From Zhihengliuella sp. ISTPL4 (lineage in GTDB: Bacteria > Actinomycetota > Actinomycetes > Actinomycetales > Microbacteriaceae): 64,000 nt of DNA. The stretch is taken from the NCBI RefSeq assembly GCF_002848265.1, contig NZ_CP025422.1, positions 2,882,727 to 2,946,726 on the forward strand, written 5' to 3'. The notes beneath the pieces are model-generated. The model was not told the DNA's origin. It did not search any database and worked only from the letters and a program-made list of their open reading frames with translations. Position numbers and translations under genes: made by a program. Below are positions 8,970 to 16,624 of this stretch, piece after piece; position 1 is the first letter of the stretch, and each line of letters opens with the position of its first letter.

Positions 8970-9131
8970 TCAGCGGTAACCGTGTCCGGGGTCGGCCCGG
9001 TGAAGGGCGTCGCTTCCGGCGACGCGGCGCCAGTCGGTGGGGGTGCGGCGGTAGCCGTCCCGATGCAGCTCGACGACGGTGGCGGCGACCGCCCAGATGA
9101 TGAGGGCGAGGAGGAGGATGAGGAGTACCAT
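8970..9131 (-). CDS. Small (53-aa) membrane protein divergent from a GlxA-type regulator
   Basis: A short gene: one N-terminal membrane helix (VLLILLLALIIWAVAATVV, residues 2-20) and a basic, polar C-terminus (GYRRTPTDWRRVAGSD, residues 26-41). A TAGGTT -10 box lies 7 bases before the ATG, so a leaderless start is likely. Its promoter forms one arm of an inverted repeat shared with the regulator on the other strand, which ties the two genes together. Function is unknown. Confidence 0.65.
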   Translation of the reverse strand: MVLLILLLALIIWAVAATVVELHRDGYRRTPTDWRRVAGSDALHRADPGHGYR

Positions 9132-9203
9132 GGCAGAAAACCTACGCGCGGCCGAATGCTGCCACGAGCGGCAGATCAGGCAGGTGTCGTAGGAAAACTG
9201 CCA
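9131..9203. promoter_or_regulatory. Nested inverted repeats in a divergent promoter
   Basis: The outer arms are TGGCAGAAAACCTACG and CGTAGGAAAACTGCCA: the ends pair while both middle tracts read AAAA on the plus strand. An inner palindrome CTGCCACGAGCGGCAG sits at positions 9159-9174. The left arm covers the -10 box and start codon of the 53-aa gene; the right arm lies just before the Shine-Dalgarno of the regulator. It is probably the operator of the GlxA-type regulator. Confidence 0.55.
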
Positions 9204-9217
9204 TTTCGGGAGAAGTA

Positions 9218-10183
9218 ATGCAGACCGTCGCGTGCGTGGTGCAGGACGGCTTCGCGCCGTTCGAGTTCGGGGTCGCCTGTGAGGCGTTCGGTCTGGACCG
9301 GTCGGCCGACGGGGTGCCGAACTTCGACTTCCGCATCGTCGCGCCGCGTCCCGGTGTCGTGCGCTCGAAGATCGGGTTCTCGATCAACGTGGAGCACGAC
9401 CTGTCGTTCGCCGCCGAAGCCGACCTCGTGGTGTTCTGCCCGGTGCCGCGGGAGATGTGGGGGAGTATCGACCCCCTCCTGATCCAAACGGCTCGCGACG
9501 CCGTCGCTCGCGGCGCCTGGGTGATGAGCGTGTGCAGCGGCTCGTTCATCCTGGCCGCGGCCGGTGTGCTGGACGGGCGGCGTGCCACGACGCACTGGAT
9601 GTACGCGCACACGATGGCCGAGATGTATCCGGCTGTGGACATCGACCCGGACGTGCTGTTCGTGCAGGACGGTCGCATCATCACGAGCGCCGGGACCGCC
9701 GCGGGCATCGACGCCTGCCTGCATCTGCTGCGGCAGGAGCTGGGGGCGGAGATCACCAACCGCATCGCCCGACGCATGGTGGTGCCGCCGCAGCGTGATG
9801 GGGGACAGGCGCAGTTCATCGACCGACCGATCCCGGTCGTCCCCACGGACTCCCTCGCGGCGGTCGCGGACTGGGCGGTGGAGCACCTCCGCGATGAGCT
9901 GACCGTCGACCAGCTCGCCGCCCGGGCGCTCATGTCACCTCGCACCTTCGCGCGTCGATTCAAGGCCGAATACGGGGCGACTCCCGCCGCGTGGCTGGGA
10001 CGGCAGCGGATCATCCAGGCGCAGCGTCTCCTCGAGCGCACGGAACTCCCGCTGGAGCACATCGCGACGGAGTGCGGCTTCGGTTCCGCGGCTGTGCTCC
10101 GACAGAACTTCGCCCGCGTGCTCGGTGTGACCCCCACCGCTTACCGCGCCCGCTTCTCCTGCGCCACCGTCCCCGCTGCCTGA
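9218..10183 (+). CDS. GlxA-family transcriptional regulator (DJ-1/PfpI + AraC)
   Basis: 321 aa. Residues 1-170 are a DJ-1/PfpI-like sensor domain with the elbow motif SVCSGSFILAAAG (Cys106) and the THW that follows. Residues about 215-310 are an AraC-type double helix-turn-helix (LTVDQLAARALMSPRTFARR, then IATECGFGSAAVLRQNF). Family members sense small metabolites and activate nearby catabolic or transport genes. GGGAGAAG precedes the ATG at good spacing. The likely target is the divergent 53-aa membrane protein or itself. Confidence 0.88.
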   Translation: MQTVACVVQDGFAPFEFGVACEAFGLDRSADGVPNFDFRIVAPRPGVVRSKIGFSINVEHDLSFAAEADLVVFCPVPREMWGSIDPLLIQTARDAVARGAWVMSVCSGSFILAAAGVLDGRRATTHWMYAHTMAEMYPAVDIDPDVLFVQDGRIITSAGTAAGIDACLHLLRQELGAEITNRIARRMVVPPQRDGGQAQFIDRPIPVVPTDSLAAVADWAVEHLRDELTVDQLAARALMSPRTFARRFKAEYGATPAAWLGRQRIIQAQRLLERTELPLEHIATECGFGSAAVLRQNFARVLGVTPTAYRARFSCATVPAA

Positions 10184-10370
10184 CCCCGTCCCGTCCCGCC
10201 CGTCCCGTCCCGGTCCTGGGGGATCAGTTTCGCGCCGCGCCGCCTCGCCTCCTGGACACTCTCCGTCCCGCGACGGACGGCGGCATTCTGGGCCCGCCGC
10301 GCCGGACGGGCATCGCACCACACGCTCCGCAGGGGATCTCGTCGAGCCGGGGGTCGCCGCCCGCATCGGT

Positions 10371-10424
10371 GCGGGATCAGAATGGCCCCGCGAAATGGTC
10401 TTCCGGGTGCGGGTTCGATCCTGC
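10371..10424. repeat. GGATCAGAA palindromic element, copy A
   Basis: The left edge GCGGGATCAGAATGGCCCC and right edge GATCCTGC are inverted at 7 of 8 positions. It has the same left edge as the neighbouring element and as the terminator after the mannosidase. Confidence 0.5.
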
Positions 10425-10446
10425 GCGGGAGGCGGCGGGACGGGCC

Positions 10447-10493
10447 GGATCAGAAAGTCCCCTCGAGCGGGGATGGGGGTGCGGTAGTGATCC
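10447..10493. repeat. GGATCAGAA palindromic element, copy B
   Basis: GGATCAGAAAGTCCCC ... TGATCC, with an inner stem TCCCC/GGGGA around TCGAGC. Same family as copy A. Confidence 0.5.
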
Positions 10494-10537
10494 CGCGGGG
10501 GAGGGGGCGGCGCGGGGTGCGAAAGGGGAAGAGGGGC

Positions 10538-11236
10538 TCAGTGCCAGTGGGCGGGGGAGGGGAGGGTGACGTCGCGGACGTCGACGCCGGCGGGCGTGAC
10601 CGTGGCGACCGCGTAGAGGAGGGACTGCGTCGGGTACCCGTGCGGGCGGTTGTCGCGGATGATGGCGCGATCGTCTTCCGGGGGCAGGGCCGCGGAGGCT
10701 CCGAGGAGCGCGGTCCACTCGGCCGCCCAGTCGGCGCTCGCCGCGGCGGGCCCCAGAGCGCGGAACTCCGGGAGCCACGCGGCGATGCGCGGGGTCTCCT
10801 CGTCGTCGAGGTCGTCATGGGCGATCATGTGCGTCCCGGGCTCGACCGGAGTCTCCCGGAGCTCGGCGCCGTCCCAGGACAGCACCCGGGCGCCTTCCGG
10901 ACCGACGTCGAGCAGATTGAAGCCGTGCATCGGTGGGGCGTCCTGCGGGGAGCGCCCGGTGACCGCGGCGAGCGGAAGGGTGCCGCGGGAGACGGCCGCG
11001 CTCGCGGAGAGGTCCTGCACGTCGGCGCGGTTGAGGAGCACGGCGAGGCGTCGTTCCACGGGGTTCACGGCGAGCCAGGCCCCACCGGCGCGGCGGTCGC
11101 GGATGCCGATCACCCCCGGATACTCCTCGGGCCACCACGCGCCCAGGGCATCCCACTCCCGAGCCGGGTCCTCGTCGCGGACGGCCAGCAGCCGCGCGGA
11201 ACCCGCGGCCTCGACATCGATCACCACCGTGCACAC
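10538..11236 (-). CDS. NRDE-family protein (TANGO2-like)
   Basis: A 232-aa protein of the NRDE/TANGO2 group. The N-terminus is (M)CTVVIDV with Cys2, the Ntn-hydrolase-like residue of the family, followed by the name motif in the variant form VRDEDPAREW. The family's biochemical role is not settled; heme handling has been proposed for TANGO2-type proteins. The GTG start is fixed by Cys2 and by a TAGACT -10 box 7 bases upstream (leaderless); GGAGG is only one base from the start, too close to be a Shine-Dalgarno. It is divergent from coaBC. Confidence 0.82.
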   Translation of the reverse strand: MCTVVIDVEAAGSARLLAVRDEDPAREWDALGAWWPEEYPGVIGIRDRRAGGAWLAVNPVERRLAVLLNRADVQDLSASAAVSRGTLPLAAVTGRSPQDAPPMHGFNLLDVGPEGARVLSWDGAELRETPVEPGTHMIAHDDLDDEETPRIAAWLPEFRALGPAAASADWAAEWTALLGASAALPPEDDRAIIRDNRPHGYPTQSLLYAVATVTPAGVDVRDVTLPSPAHWH

Positions 11237-11243
11237 GCCTCCG

Positions 11244-11249
11244 AGTCTA
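11244..11249 (-). promoter_or_regulatory. -10 box, leaderless promoter of the NRDE gene
   Basis: TAGACT on the minus strand, 7 bases from the GTG start. Confidence 0.5.
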
Positions 11250-11317
11250 GGTCGGCGGGGACGGTCGGGGTCCGGGACGGATCCGCACGCGATGACCCGG
11301 GCGTCCGAACCCTGGGG

Positions 11318-11323
11318 CAGAAT
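11318..11323 (+). promoter_or_regulatory. -10 box, possible leaderless promoter of coaBC
   Basis: CAGAAT, 6 bases before the GTG. The first base departs from TANNNT, so support is weaker than for other sites in the window. Confidence 0.35.
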
Positions 11324-11329
11324 CGAGGC

Positions 11330-12529
11330 GTGAACATCGTCGTCGGAGTCACGGGCGGCATCGCCGCGTACAAGACGGTGCACCTCGTGCGCCTGCTCAC
11401 GAAGGCCGGTCATGACGTGACCGTGGTGCCCACCGAGGACGCGCTGCGCTTCGTGGGCCTGCCGACCTGGGAGGCGCTGAGCCGGCACCCGGTGACGACG
11501 AGCGTGCATGACGACGTCGCCCGCGTACGGCACGTCGCCCTGGGGCAGGGGGCTGACCTCGTCGTGATCGCCCCAGCGACGGCGAACTCCCTCGCGAAGA
11601 TGACCGCGGGCCTGGCCGACGACCTCCTCGGTACGACGCTGCTCGCGACCGAGGCGCCGGTGCTCGTCGCGCCGGCGATGCACGCGGAGATGTGGCGGAA
11701 CCCGGCCACCCAGGCGAACATCGCGACGCTCCGGGACCGCGGCGTCCACGTGGTCGGACCGGCCGACGGGGAGCTCGCCGGCGGCGACAGCGGCCCTGGT
11801 CGCATGGTCGAACCGGAGGAGATCTTCGCGGCGGCACAGGCGCTGCTGACGCCGGGCGACCTCGCGGGCGTGCGGGTCGTCGTCTCCGCGGGCGGGACGC
11901 GCGAGCCGATCGATCCGGTGCGCTTCCTCGGCAACCGGAGCAGCGGCCGCCAGGGGGTCGCGCTCGCGGCGGAGGCGGCGGCGCGTGGCGCGGAGGTGGC
12001 GCTCGTCGCCGCGAACGTCTCCGGGGACGTGCTCGCGGAGGCCCGCCACCCGCACGTCCGGATCATCCGGGTCGGTACGGCTGCCGAGCTGGCCACGGCG
12101 ATGAAGGAGGAGGCGCCCGCCGCCGACATCGTGCTGATGGCGGCCGCGGTCGCCGACTACCGTCCGGTCGAGGTCTCCGCGCGCAAGCTCACCAAGGATC
12201 GCGGCGGGGTCGGCACGATCGAGCTCGTCGAGAACGAGGACATCGTCGCCGCGCTCGTCGAGAAGCGACGGGAGGGGCAGCTCATCGTCGCGTTCGCGGC
12301 GGAGACGCCCGAGGATGAGACCGAGCTGCTCGCCCGGGCGCGTGGCAAGCAGGAGCGCAAGGGCGTCGACCTCCTCGTGGTGAACGAGGTCGGCTGGGAG
12401 CAGGGTTTCGAGCGCGGCGAGAACGCCGTGCACATCCTCGGTCCCGGCGGGGTCGTGGCGCGGACCGCGGCCGGGAGCAAGCGCGAGGTGGCGGCGGCCG
12501 TCTGGGACGAGGTCGCCCGCGAGAGGTGA
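11330..12529 (+). CDS. coaBC: Bifunctional phosphopantothenoylcysteine decarboxylase / phosphopantothenate-cysteine ligase
   Basis: 399 aa; carries out steps two and three of CoA synthesis from pantothenate. The N-terminal CoaC flavoprotein domain (1-180) has VTGGIAAYK, the PAMHAEMW motif (His in place of the Asn of the E. coli PAMN, as in other actinobacteria) and DSGPGRM. The Cys that E. coli CoaC has before the GPGRM segment is Gly here (ELAGGDSG), also reminiscent of actinobacterial enzymes. The CoaB domain (185-399) has GGTREPIDPVRF, GNRSSGRQG, and MAAAVADYRP. The GTG start gives VNIVVGVTGG. It is cytosolic and essential in most bacteria. Confidence 0.96.
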   Translation: MNIVVGVTGGIAAYKTVHLVRLLTKAGHDVTVVPTEDALRFVGLPTWEALSRHPVTTSVHDDVARVRHVALGQGADLVVIAPATANSLAKMTAGLADDLLGTTLLATEAPVLVAPAMHAEMWRNPATQANIATLRDRGVHVVGPADGELAGGDSGPGRMVEPEEIFAAAQALLTPGDLAGVRVVVSAGGTREPIDPVRFLGNRSSGRQGVALAAEAAARGAEVALVAANVSGDVLAEARHPHVRIIRVGTAAELATAMKEEAPAADIVLMAAAVADYRPVEVSARKLTKDRGGVGTIELVENEDIVAALVEKRREGQLIVAFAAETPEDETELLARARGKQERKGVDLLVVNEVGWEQGFERGENAVHILGPGGVVARTAAGSKREVAAAVWDEVARER

Positions 12530-12563
12530 GGGATGGTAGAGCCGCGCTGCGCAGAATGCTAAA

Positions 12564-12584
12564 CTTGAGTCAACCAAACTCAAC
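12564..12584. promoter_or_regulatory. HAIR element (HspR operator) upstream of clpB
   Basis: CTTGAGT-N7-ACTCAAC matches the HspR-associated inverted repeat CTTGAGT-N7-ACTCAAG at 13 of 14 conserved positions. It lies about 30 bases before the clpB start, as expected for HspR heat-shock repression. No hspR gene is in the window. Confidence 0.85.
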
Positions 12585-12614
12585 TTTCAGAAGGAGCATC
12601 TCCAGGAGGAGCGC

Positions 12615-14822
12615 ATGACCACCCCGCAGACCGGATCCCCGAACCAGGAACAGCAGTCCGCCCTCGAGCAGTTCGGCATCAACCTGACCGACCGCGCCCG
12701 CGAGGGCAAGCTCGACCCCGTCATCGGACGGGACAGTGAGATCCGGCGCGTCAGCCAGGTGCTCACCCGCCGCACCAAGAACAACCCGGTGCTGATCGGT
12801 GAGCCCGGCGTCGGCAAGACCGCGGTGGTCGAGGGCCTCGCGCAGCGCATCGTCGCGGGCGACGTCGCCGAGTCCCTCAAGGACAAGGAGCTCGTCTCGC
12901 TCGACATCTCCGCCCTCGTCGCGGGCGCGATGTATCGCGGCCAGTTCGAGGAGCGCCTGAAGCAGGTCCTCAAAGAGATCACCGAGTCCGACGGCCAGGT
13001 CATCACGTTCATCGACGAGCTGCATGTGCTGATGGGCGCGGGCGGGGGTGAGGGGTCGGTCGCGGCCTCGAACATGCTCAAGCCGATGCTGGCCCGCGGC
13101 GAGCTCCGGCTCATCGGCGCCACCACGCTCAACGAGTACCGCGAGTTCATCGAGAAGGACGCCGCGCTCGAGCGCCGCTTCCAGCAGGTGTACGTGGGCG
13201 AGCCGACCGTCGAGGACACGATCGCGATCCTCCGTGGGCTCAAGGGCCGTTACGAGGCGCACCACGGGGTGACCATCTCCGACAGCGCTCTCGTGGCCGC
13301 GGCCTCGCTCTCCAACCGCTACCTGCCCGCGCGGCAGTTGCCGGACAAGGCCATCGACCTGATCGACGAGTCGATGTCGCGCCTGAAGATGGAGATCGAC
13401 TCCTCTCCCGTCGAGATCGACCAGCTCAAGCGTCAGGTCGACCGCCTGAAGCTGGAGGAACTCGCGCTCAAGCGGGAGAAGGACGCCGCGTCCAAGGAGC
13501 GTCTCGGCACCCTCCGCGAGAACCTCGTCGAGCTCGAGAAGGAGCTCGCCGGGCTCGAAGCCCGGTGGGCGCGGGAGCGGCAGGGCCTGAACCGGGTCGG
13601 TGAGCTGAAGAAGCAGCTCGACGACGCGATCACCCAGCGTGACCTCGCCATGCGCAACGCCGATTACACGAAGGCGTCGAAGCTCGAGTACGAGACGATC
13701 AAGCGTCTGGAGCGCGACATCGCCGAAGCCGAGCAGGCCGAGGCCACCGCCTCGAGCGAGCCGCGCATGGTGAACGAGCAGGTCACCGAGGAGGACATCG
13801 CCGCCGTGATCGCGGCCTGGACCGGCATCCCGGTCGGGCGGCTGCTGCAGGGGGAGAGCGAGAAGCTGCTGCACCTGGAGAACGAGCTCGGCAAGCGCCT
13901 CATCGGCCAGAAGGACGCCGTCAAGGCGGTGTCCGACGCCGTGCGCCGCTCGCGGGCGGGCATCAGCGACCCCGGTCGCCCCACCGGCTCGTTCCTGTTC
14001 CTCGGCCCGACCGGTGTCGGCAAGACCGAGCTGGCCAAGGCGCTCGCGCAGTTCCTCTTCGACGACGAGCACGCCATGGTGCGCATCGACATGTCGGAGT
14101 ACGGCGAGAAGCACTCGGTCTCGCGGCTCGTCGGCGCCCCTCCGGGGTACGTCGGCTACGAGCAGGGTGGTCAGCTCACCGAGGCCGTGCGGCGTCGTCC
14201 GTACAGCGTGATCCTGCTCGACGAGGTCGAGAAGGCGCACCCCGAGGTGTTCGACGTGCTGCTGCAGGTGCTCGACGACGGGCGGCTGACCGACGGGCAG
14301 GGGCGCACGGTCGACTTCTCGAACGTGATCCTCATCCTGACCTCCAACCTGGGCTCGCCGATCCTCATCGACCCCGTGCTCTCCGTGGAGGAGAAGCGGG
14401 AGCAGGTGATGGCCCTCGTGCGCCAGGCGTTCCGGCCGGAGTTCCTGAACCGCCTCGATGACATCGTGATGTTCCAGGCGCTCACCGAGGACGACCTCGC
14501 GCAGATCGTGGAGCTCTCGGTCGACCAGCTGCACGACCGGCTGCGCGATCGTCGGCTCACGCTCGCGGTCACCCCCGGCGCGCGGTCGTGGCTGGCCGAG
14601 CGCGGCTACGACCCGGTGTTCGGCGCCCGCCCGCTGCGTCGTCTCATCCAGACCGAGGTGCAGAACAAGCTCGCGACAGCCCTCCTCTCCGGCGGCGTGC
14701 ACGACGGCGACACCGTCCGGGTGGACGTGGCGGCCGACGGCACGGGCCTCGTGCTCACCGCGACGACCCCCGAGCCGGAGGTCGACGACGACGTGATCGA
14801 GGCGGAGCTGCTCGACGACTGA
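12615..14822 (+). CDS. clpB: ClpB-type AAA+ disaggregase lacking the N-domain
   Basis: 735 aa, against about 850-870 for standard ClpB. The double Clp_N repeat is missing: the protein goes from a 20-residue tail straight to the first AAA+ module. NBD1 has Walker A GEPGVGKT (62-69), pore loop [11 protein letters not shown] and Walker [11 protein letters not shown] coiled-coil middle domain follows (about 250-375), marking ClpB rather than ClpA/C. NBD2 has GPTGVGKTE (about 464), pore loop GYVGYEQGG and ILLDEVEKA. It would resolve stress aggregates with DnaK. AGGAGG precedes the ATG, and a HAIR box implies HspR control. Confidence 0.93.
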   Translation: MTTPQTGSPNQEQQSALEQFGINLTDRAREGKLDPVIGRDSEIRRVSQVLTRRTKNNPVLIGEPGVGKTAVVEGLAQRIVAGDVAESLKDKELVSLDISALVAGAMYRGQFEERLKQVLKEITESDGQVITFIDELHVLMGAGGGEGSVAASNMLKPMLARGELRLIGATTLNEYREFIEKDAALERRFQQVYVGEPTVEDTIAILRGLKGRYEAHHGVTISDSALVAAASLSNRYLPARQLPDKAIDLIDESMSRLKMEIDSSPVEIDQLKRQVDRLKLEELALKREKDAASKERLGTLRENLVELEKELAGLEARWARERQGLNRVGELKKQLDDAITQRDLAMRNADYTKASKLEYETIKRLERDIAEAEQAEATASSEPRMVNEQVTEEDIAAVIAAWTGIPVGRLLQGESEKLLHLENELGKRLIGQKDAVKAVSDAVRRSRAGISDPGRPTGSFLFLGPTGVGKTELAKALAQFLFDDEHAMVRIDMSEYGEKHSVSRLVGAPPGYVGYEQGGQLTEAVRRRPYSVILLDEVEKAHPEVFDVLLQVLDDGRLTDGQGRTVDFSNVILILTSNLGSPILIDPVLSVEEKREQVMALVRQAFRPEFLNRLDDIVMFQALTEDDLAQIVELSVDQLHDRLRDRRLTLAVTPGARSWLAERGYDPVFGARPLRRLIQTEVQNKLATALLSGGVHDGDTVRVDVAADGTGLVLTATTPEPEVDDDVIEAELLDD

Positions 14823-14842
14823 TCGGGGACAATACACAGCGA

Positions 14843-14877
14843 AAAGGCCCGGTATGCGCGACGCATACCGGGCCTTT
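14843..14877. terminator. Terminator after clpB
   Basis: A perfect 16-bp stem (AAAGGCCCGGTATGCG paired with CGCATACCGGGCCTTT) with a 3-base loop lies between convergent clpB and nitroreductase genes. The A- and T-rich edges make it usable in both directions. Confidence 0.9.
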
Positions 14878-14888
14878 CGTGTGTGTGG

Positions 14889-15476
14889 TCAGGCGCTGAG
14901 GACGACCGTCTCCGCGATCGGACGGCGAACCCGCGGGGCGACCTCGCGCTCCTGCAGCACCTCCGGCAGGGCCTCGATGTCGCCGAACTCGCCGACGGCG
15001 ATGACGGTGGCGGGGGTGAAGCGGGGCTCCAGGTCGGCGAACTCGCGGACGACCTCGGGGTCGAAGCCGCTCATCTGGTGCACGACGAGGCCGTCGTGGT
15101 GGGCCTGCACGGAGAAGTGCGCCACGGCCTGGCCGAGGTCGTAGAACGCGTGGCTGATCGGCGTGCCGTCGGCGGTCGCGGTCTCGGCGATCGCGACGAC
15201 GAGGACGGCCGCGTTGCCGGCCCAGGCCTGGTTGAAGCCCATGAGCGCGTCGACGATCTGGGCGTGCAGGGCGGTGCCGCGGCGGGCGACGATGAAACGC
15301 CACGGCTGGATGTTGTTGGCGGAGGGGCTCCAACGGGCGGCCTCGAGGGCGGTGGCGAGCTTGGCCTCATCGATCGGCTGCTGCGCGTCGTAGGCGCGGG
15401 GGCTCCAGCGGCCGGCGAGGACGTCGAGGACGGGGTGCTCGGTCGGGGCGGTGCGGTCGATGACGGGAGTGCTCAC
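14889..15476 (-). CDS. Nitroreductase family protein
   Basis: A 195-aa FMN-dependent, NAD(P)H-using oxidoreductase fold. RWSPRAYDAQQPI and ARWSPSANNIQPWRFIV (about residues 26-75) are the FMN-binding signatures of the family. The physiological substrate is unknown; quinones, nitro compounds or flavins are possible. A GTG start with AAAGG at 8-base spacing is chosen. An ATGCATG/CATGCAT palindrome lies in its promoter region, and a LysR gene is immediately upstream on the same strand. Confidence 0.88.
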   Translation of the reverse strand: MSTPVIDRTAPTEHPVLDVLAGRWSPRAYDAQQPIDEAKLATALEAARWSPSANNIQPWRFIVARRGTALHAQIVDALMGFNQAWAGNAAVLVVAIAETATADGTPISHAFYDLGQAVAHFSVQAHHDGLVVHQMSGFDPEVVREFADLEPRFTPATVIAVGEFGDIEALPEVLQEREVAPRVRRPIAETVVLSA

Positions 15477-15538
15477 GGAAGTGCCTTTCGGACGGAGGGG
15501 ATCGGACGCCGTCGTCCGGGTACACGGGGGATGAACCG

Positions 15539-15554
15539 ATGCATGTGCATGCAT
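15539..15554. promoter_or_regulatory. Palindromic operator candidate upstream of the nitroreductase
   Basis: ATGCATG-TG-CATGCAT: 7-bp perfect arms. It sits about 65 bases before the nitroreductase start in an AT-richer patch, where an operator would be expected. The regulator is unknown. Confidence 0.5.
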
Positions 15555-15578
15555 ATTCCCGAAACCGTGCGCGCCGCC

Positions 15579-16487
15579 TCAGTCGAGGAGATTGCGGGAC
15601 GCGGCGTCGGCGAGCGCGGCGCGGACGGCGCGGATCGACGGGGCGGCGGCCGACACCCGCCGAGCGGAGGAGAAGATCTCCCGCCGTGGCTCGTGGGGCA
15701 GTGGCGCGAGATCGACGGTCGGGGTGTCGCCCGCCCACACGAGCTCGGGGAGCAGCCCGACCGCGAGTCCGGCGTGGATGAGGCGGACGTGCGCGGTGAG
15801 GTCCGCGAGCTCGAAGCGCACATCAGGCTCGAACCCGGCGGTGCGACACAGCTGCTCGGCCCAGGCGCGGGACGCGGTTCCAGCGGGCTCGAGCACCCAC
15901 GGCTCGGCGCGGGTCGCCCACAGGGCGGCAACCGGATCGGTGGTCTCCGCAGCCCCGGGACGCCGGGCGAGGGCGATCGCGTCATGGGCGAGCACGACAC
16001 GATCGAGGTCCGCATGGATCGGGCGCGTGTGCCCCGGATACTGCTCCGCGAGGATGAGGTCGTAGTCGCGGCTGGAGACGCCCACCAGCCCGGACTCGGG
16101 GTCGCGCTCCGTCACCTCGACCCGCAGGGCGGGGTGGCGCTCGCCGAGGGCCGCGAGGGCGCGGGGCAGCAGGGAGTGCGCGGTGGATTGGAACACCGCG
16201 AGGCGCACGGTGCCGGTCACCTCGGTGAGCGATTCGGCGACGGCGACCTGGGCGTGCTCGAGCTGGTCGAGGATGCCGATGGCCTCGGCCACCAAGACGT
16301 TCCCCTGCGGCGTGAACTGCACGCCGCGACCGACCCGACGCAGCAGCGGCACCCCGACATCACGCTCCAGGGCGGCGAGCTGCTGGGACACGGAGGCCTT
16401 GCTGTAGGACAGTGCATCGGCCACGGCGGAGAGCGTCCCGCGACGTGACAGCTCCACGAGCAGACGCAGGCGATGGACGTCCAGCAC
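15579..16487 (-). CDS. LysR-family transcriptional regulator
   Basis: 302 aa. The N-terminal winged helix-turn-helix (LRLLVELSRRGTLSAVADAL, then SKASVSQQLAALERDVGVPL) is canonical for LysR, followed by the two-lobed co-inducer domain (about 90-295). It is divergent from putA with a T-N11-A type site between them, so control of proline catabolism is the simplest hypothesis; control of the downstream nitroreductase is the alternative. No residue pattern identifies the ligand. Confidence 0.9.
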   Translation of the reverse strand: MLDVHRLRLLVELSRRGTLSAVADALSYSKASVSQQLAALERDVGVPLLRRVGRGVQFTPQGNVLVAEAIGILDQLEHAQVAVAESLTEVTGTVRLAVFQSTAHSLLPRALAALGERHPALRVEVTERDPESGLVGVSSRDYDLILAEQYPGHTRPIHADLDRVVLAHDAIALARRPGAAETTDPVAALWATRAEPWVLEPAGTASRAWAEQLCRTAGFEPDVRFELADLTAHVRLIHAGLAVGLLPELVWAGDTPTVDLAPLPHEPRREIFSSARRVSAAAPSIRAVRAALADAASRNLLD

Positions 16488-16500
16488 GGCGGCTCCAATC

Positions 16501-16517
16501 GTTCAGGCTGAGTGAAC
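16501..16517. promoter_or_regulatory. LysR-type binding site between the regulator and putA
   Basis: GTTCAGGCTGAGTGAAC: arms GTTCA/TGAAC with 7 bases between, containing the T-N11-A core of LysR sites. It lies 14 bases before the regulator start. Confidence 0.5.
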
Positions 16518-16624
16518 ATAATCCACTCGAATCGGTTGATAGACGGAGCCTACCGAGCGGCTGGACAATTATGCAGCCGCACACGACACCCGCGTGTGCG
16601 AGGCCGAGGAAGGTACCCCGCCCC

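Larger units (their letters stand above)
10184..10537. other. Gene-free intergenic stretch rich in palindromes
   Basis: No credible gene on either strand. It holds GGATCAG-edged elements (one partial, two complete, listed separately) and GC-rich self-complementary tracts between two convergent genes. It probably serves as a termination region. Confidence 0.6.

Noticed and set aside
12570..14837. Long open frame opposite clpB
   Set aside because: Same effect: antisense of a high-GC gene. It has no ribosome site and no recognisable motif, while clpB is certain.
16412..16624. Upstream extension of putA by 71 codons
   Set aside because: It would overlap the divergent LysR gene and the operator. 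The ATG at 16625 has GAGGAAGG upstream and gives a normal N-terminus.
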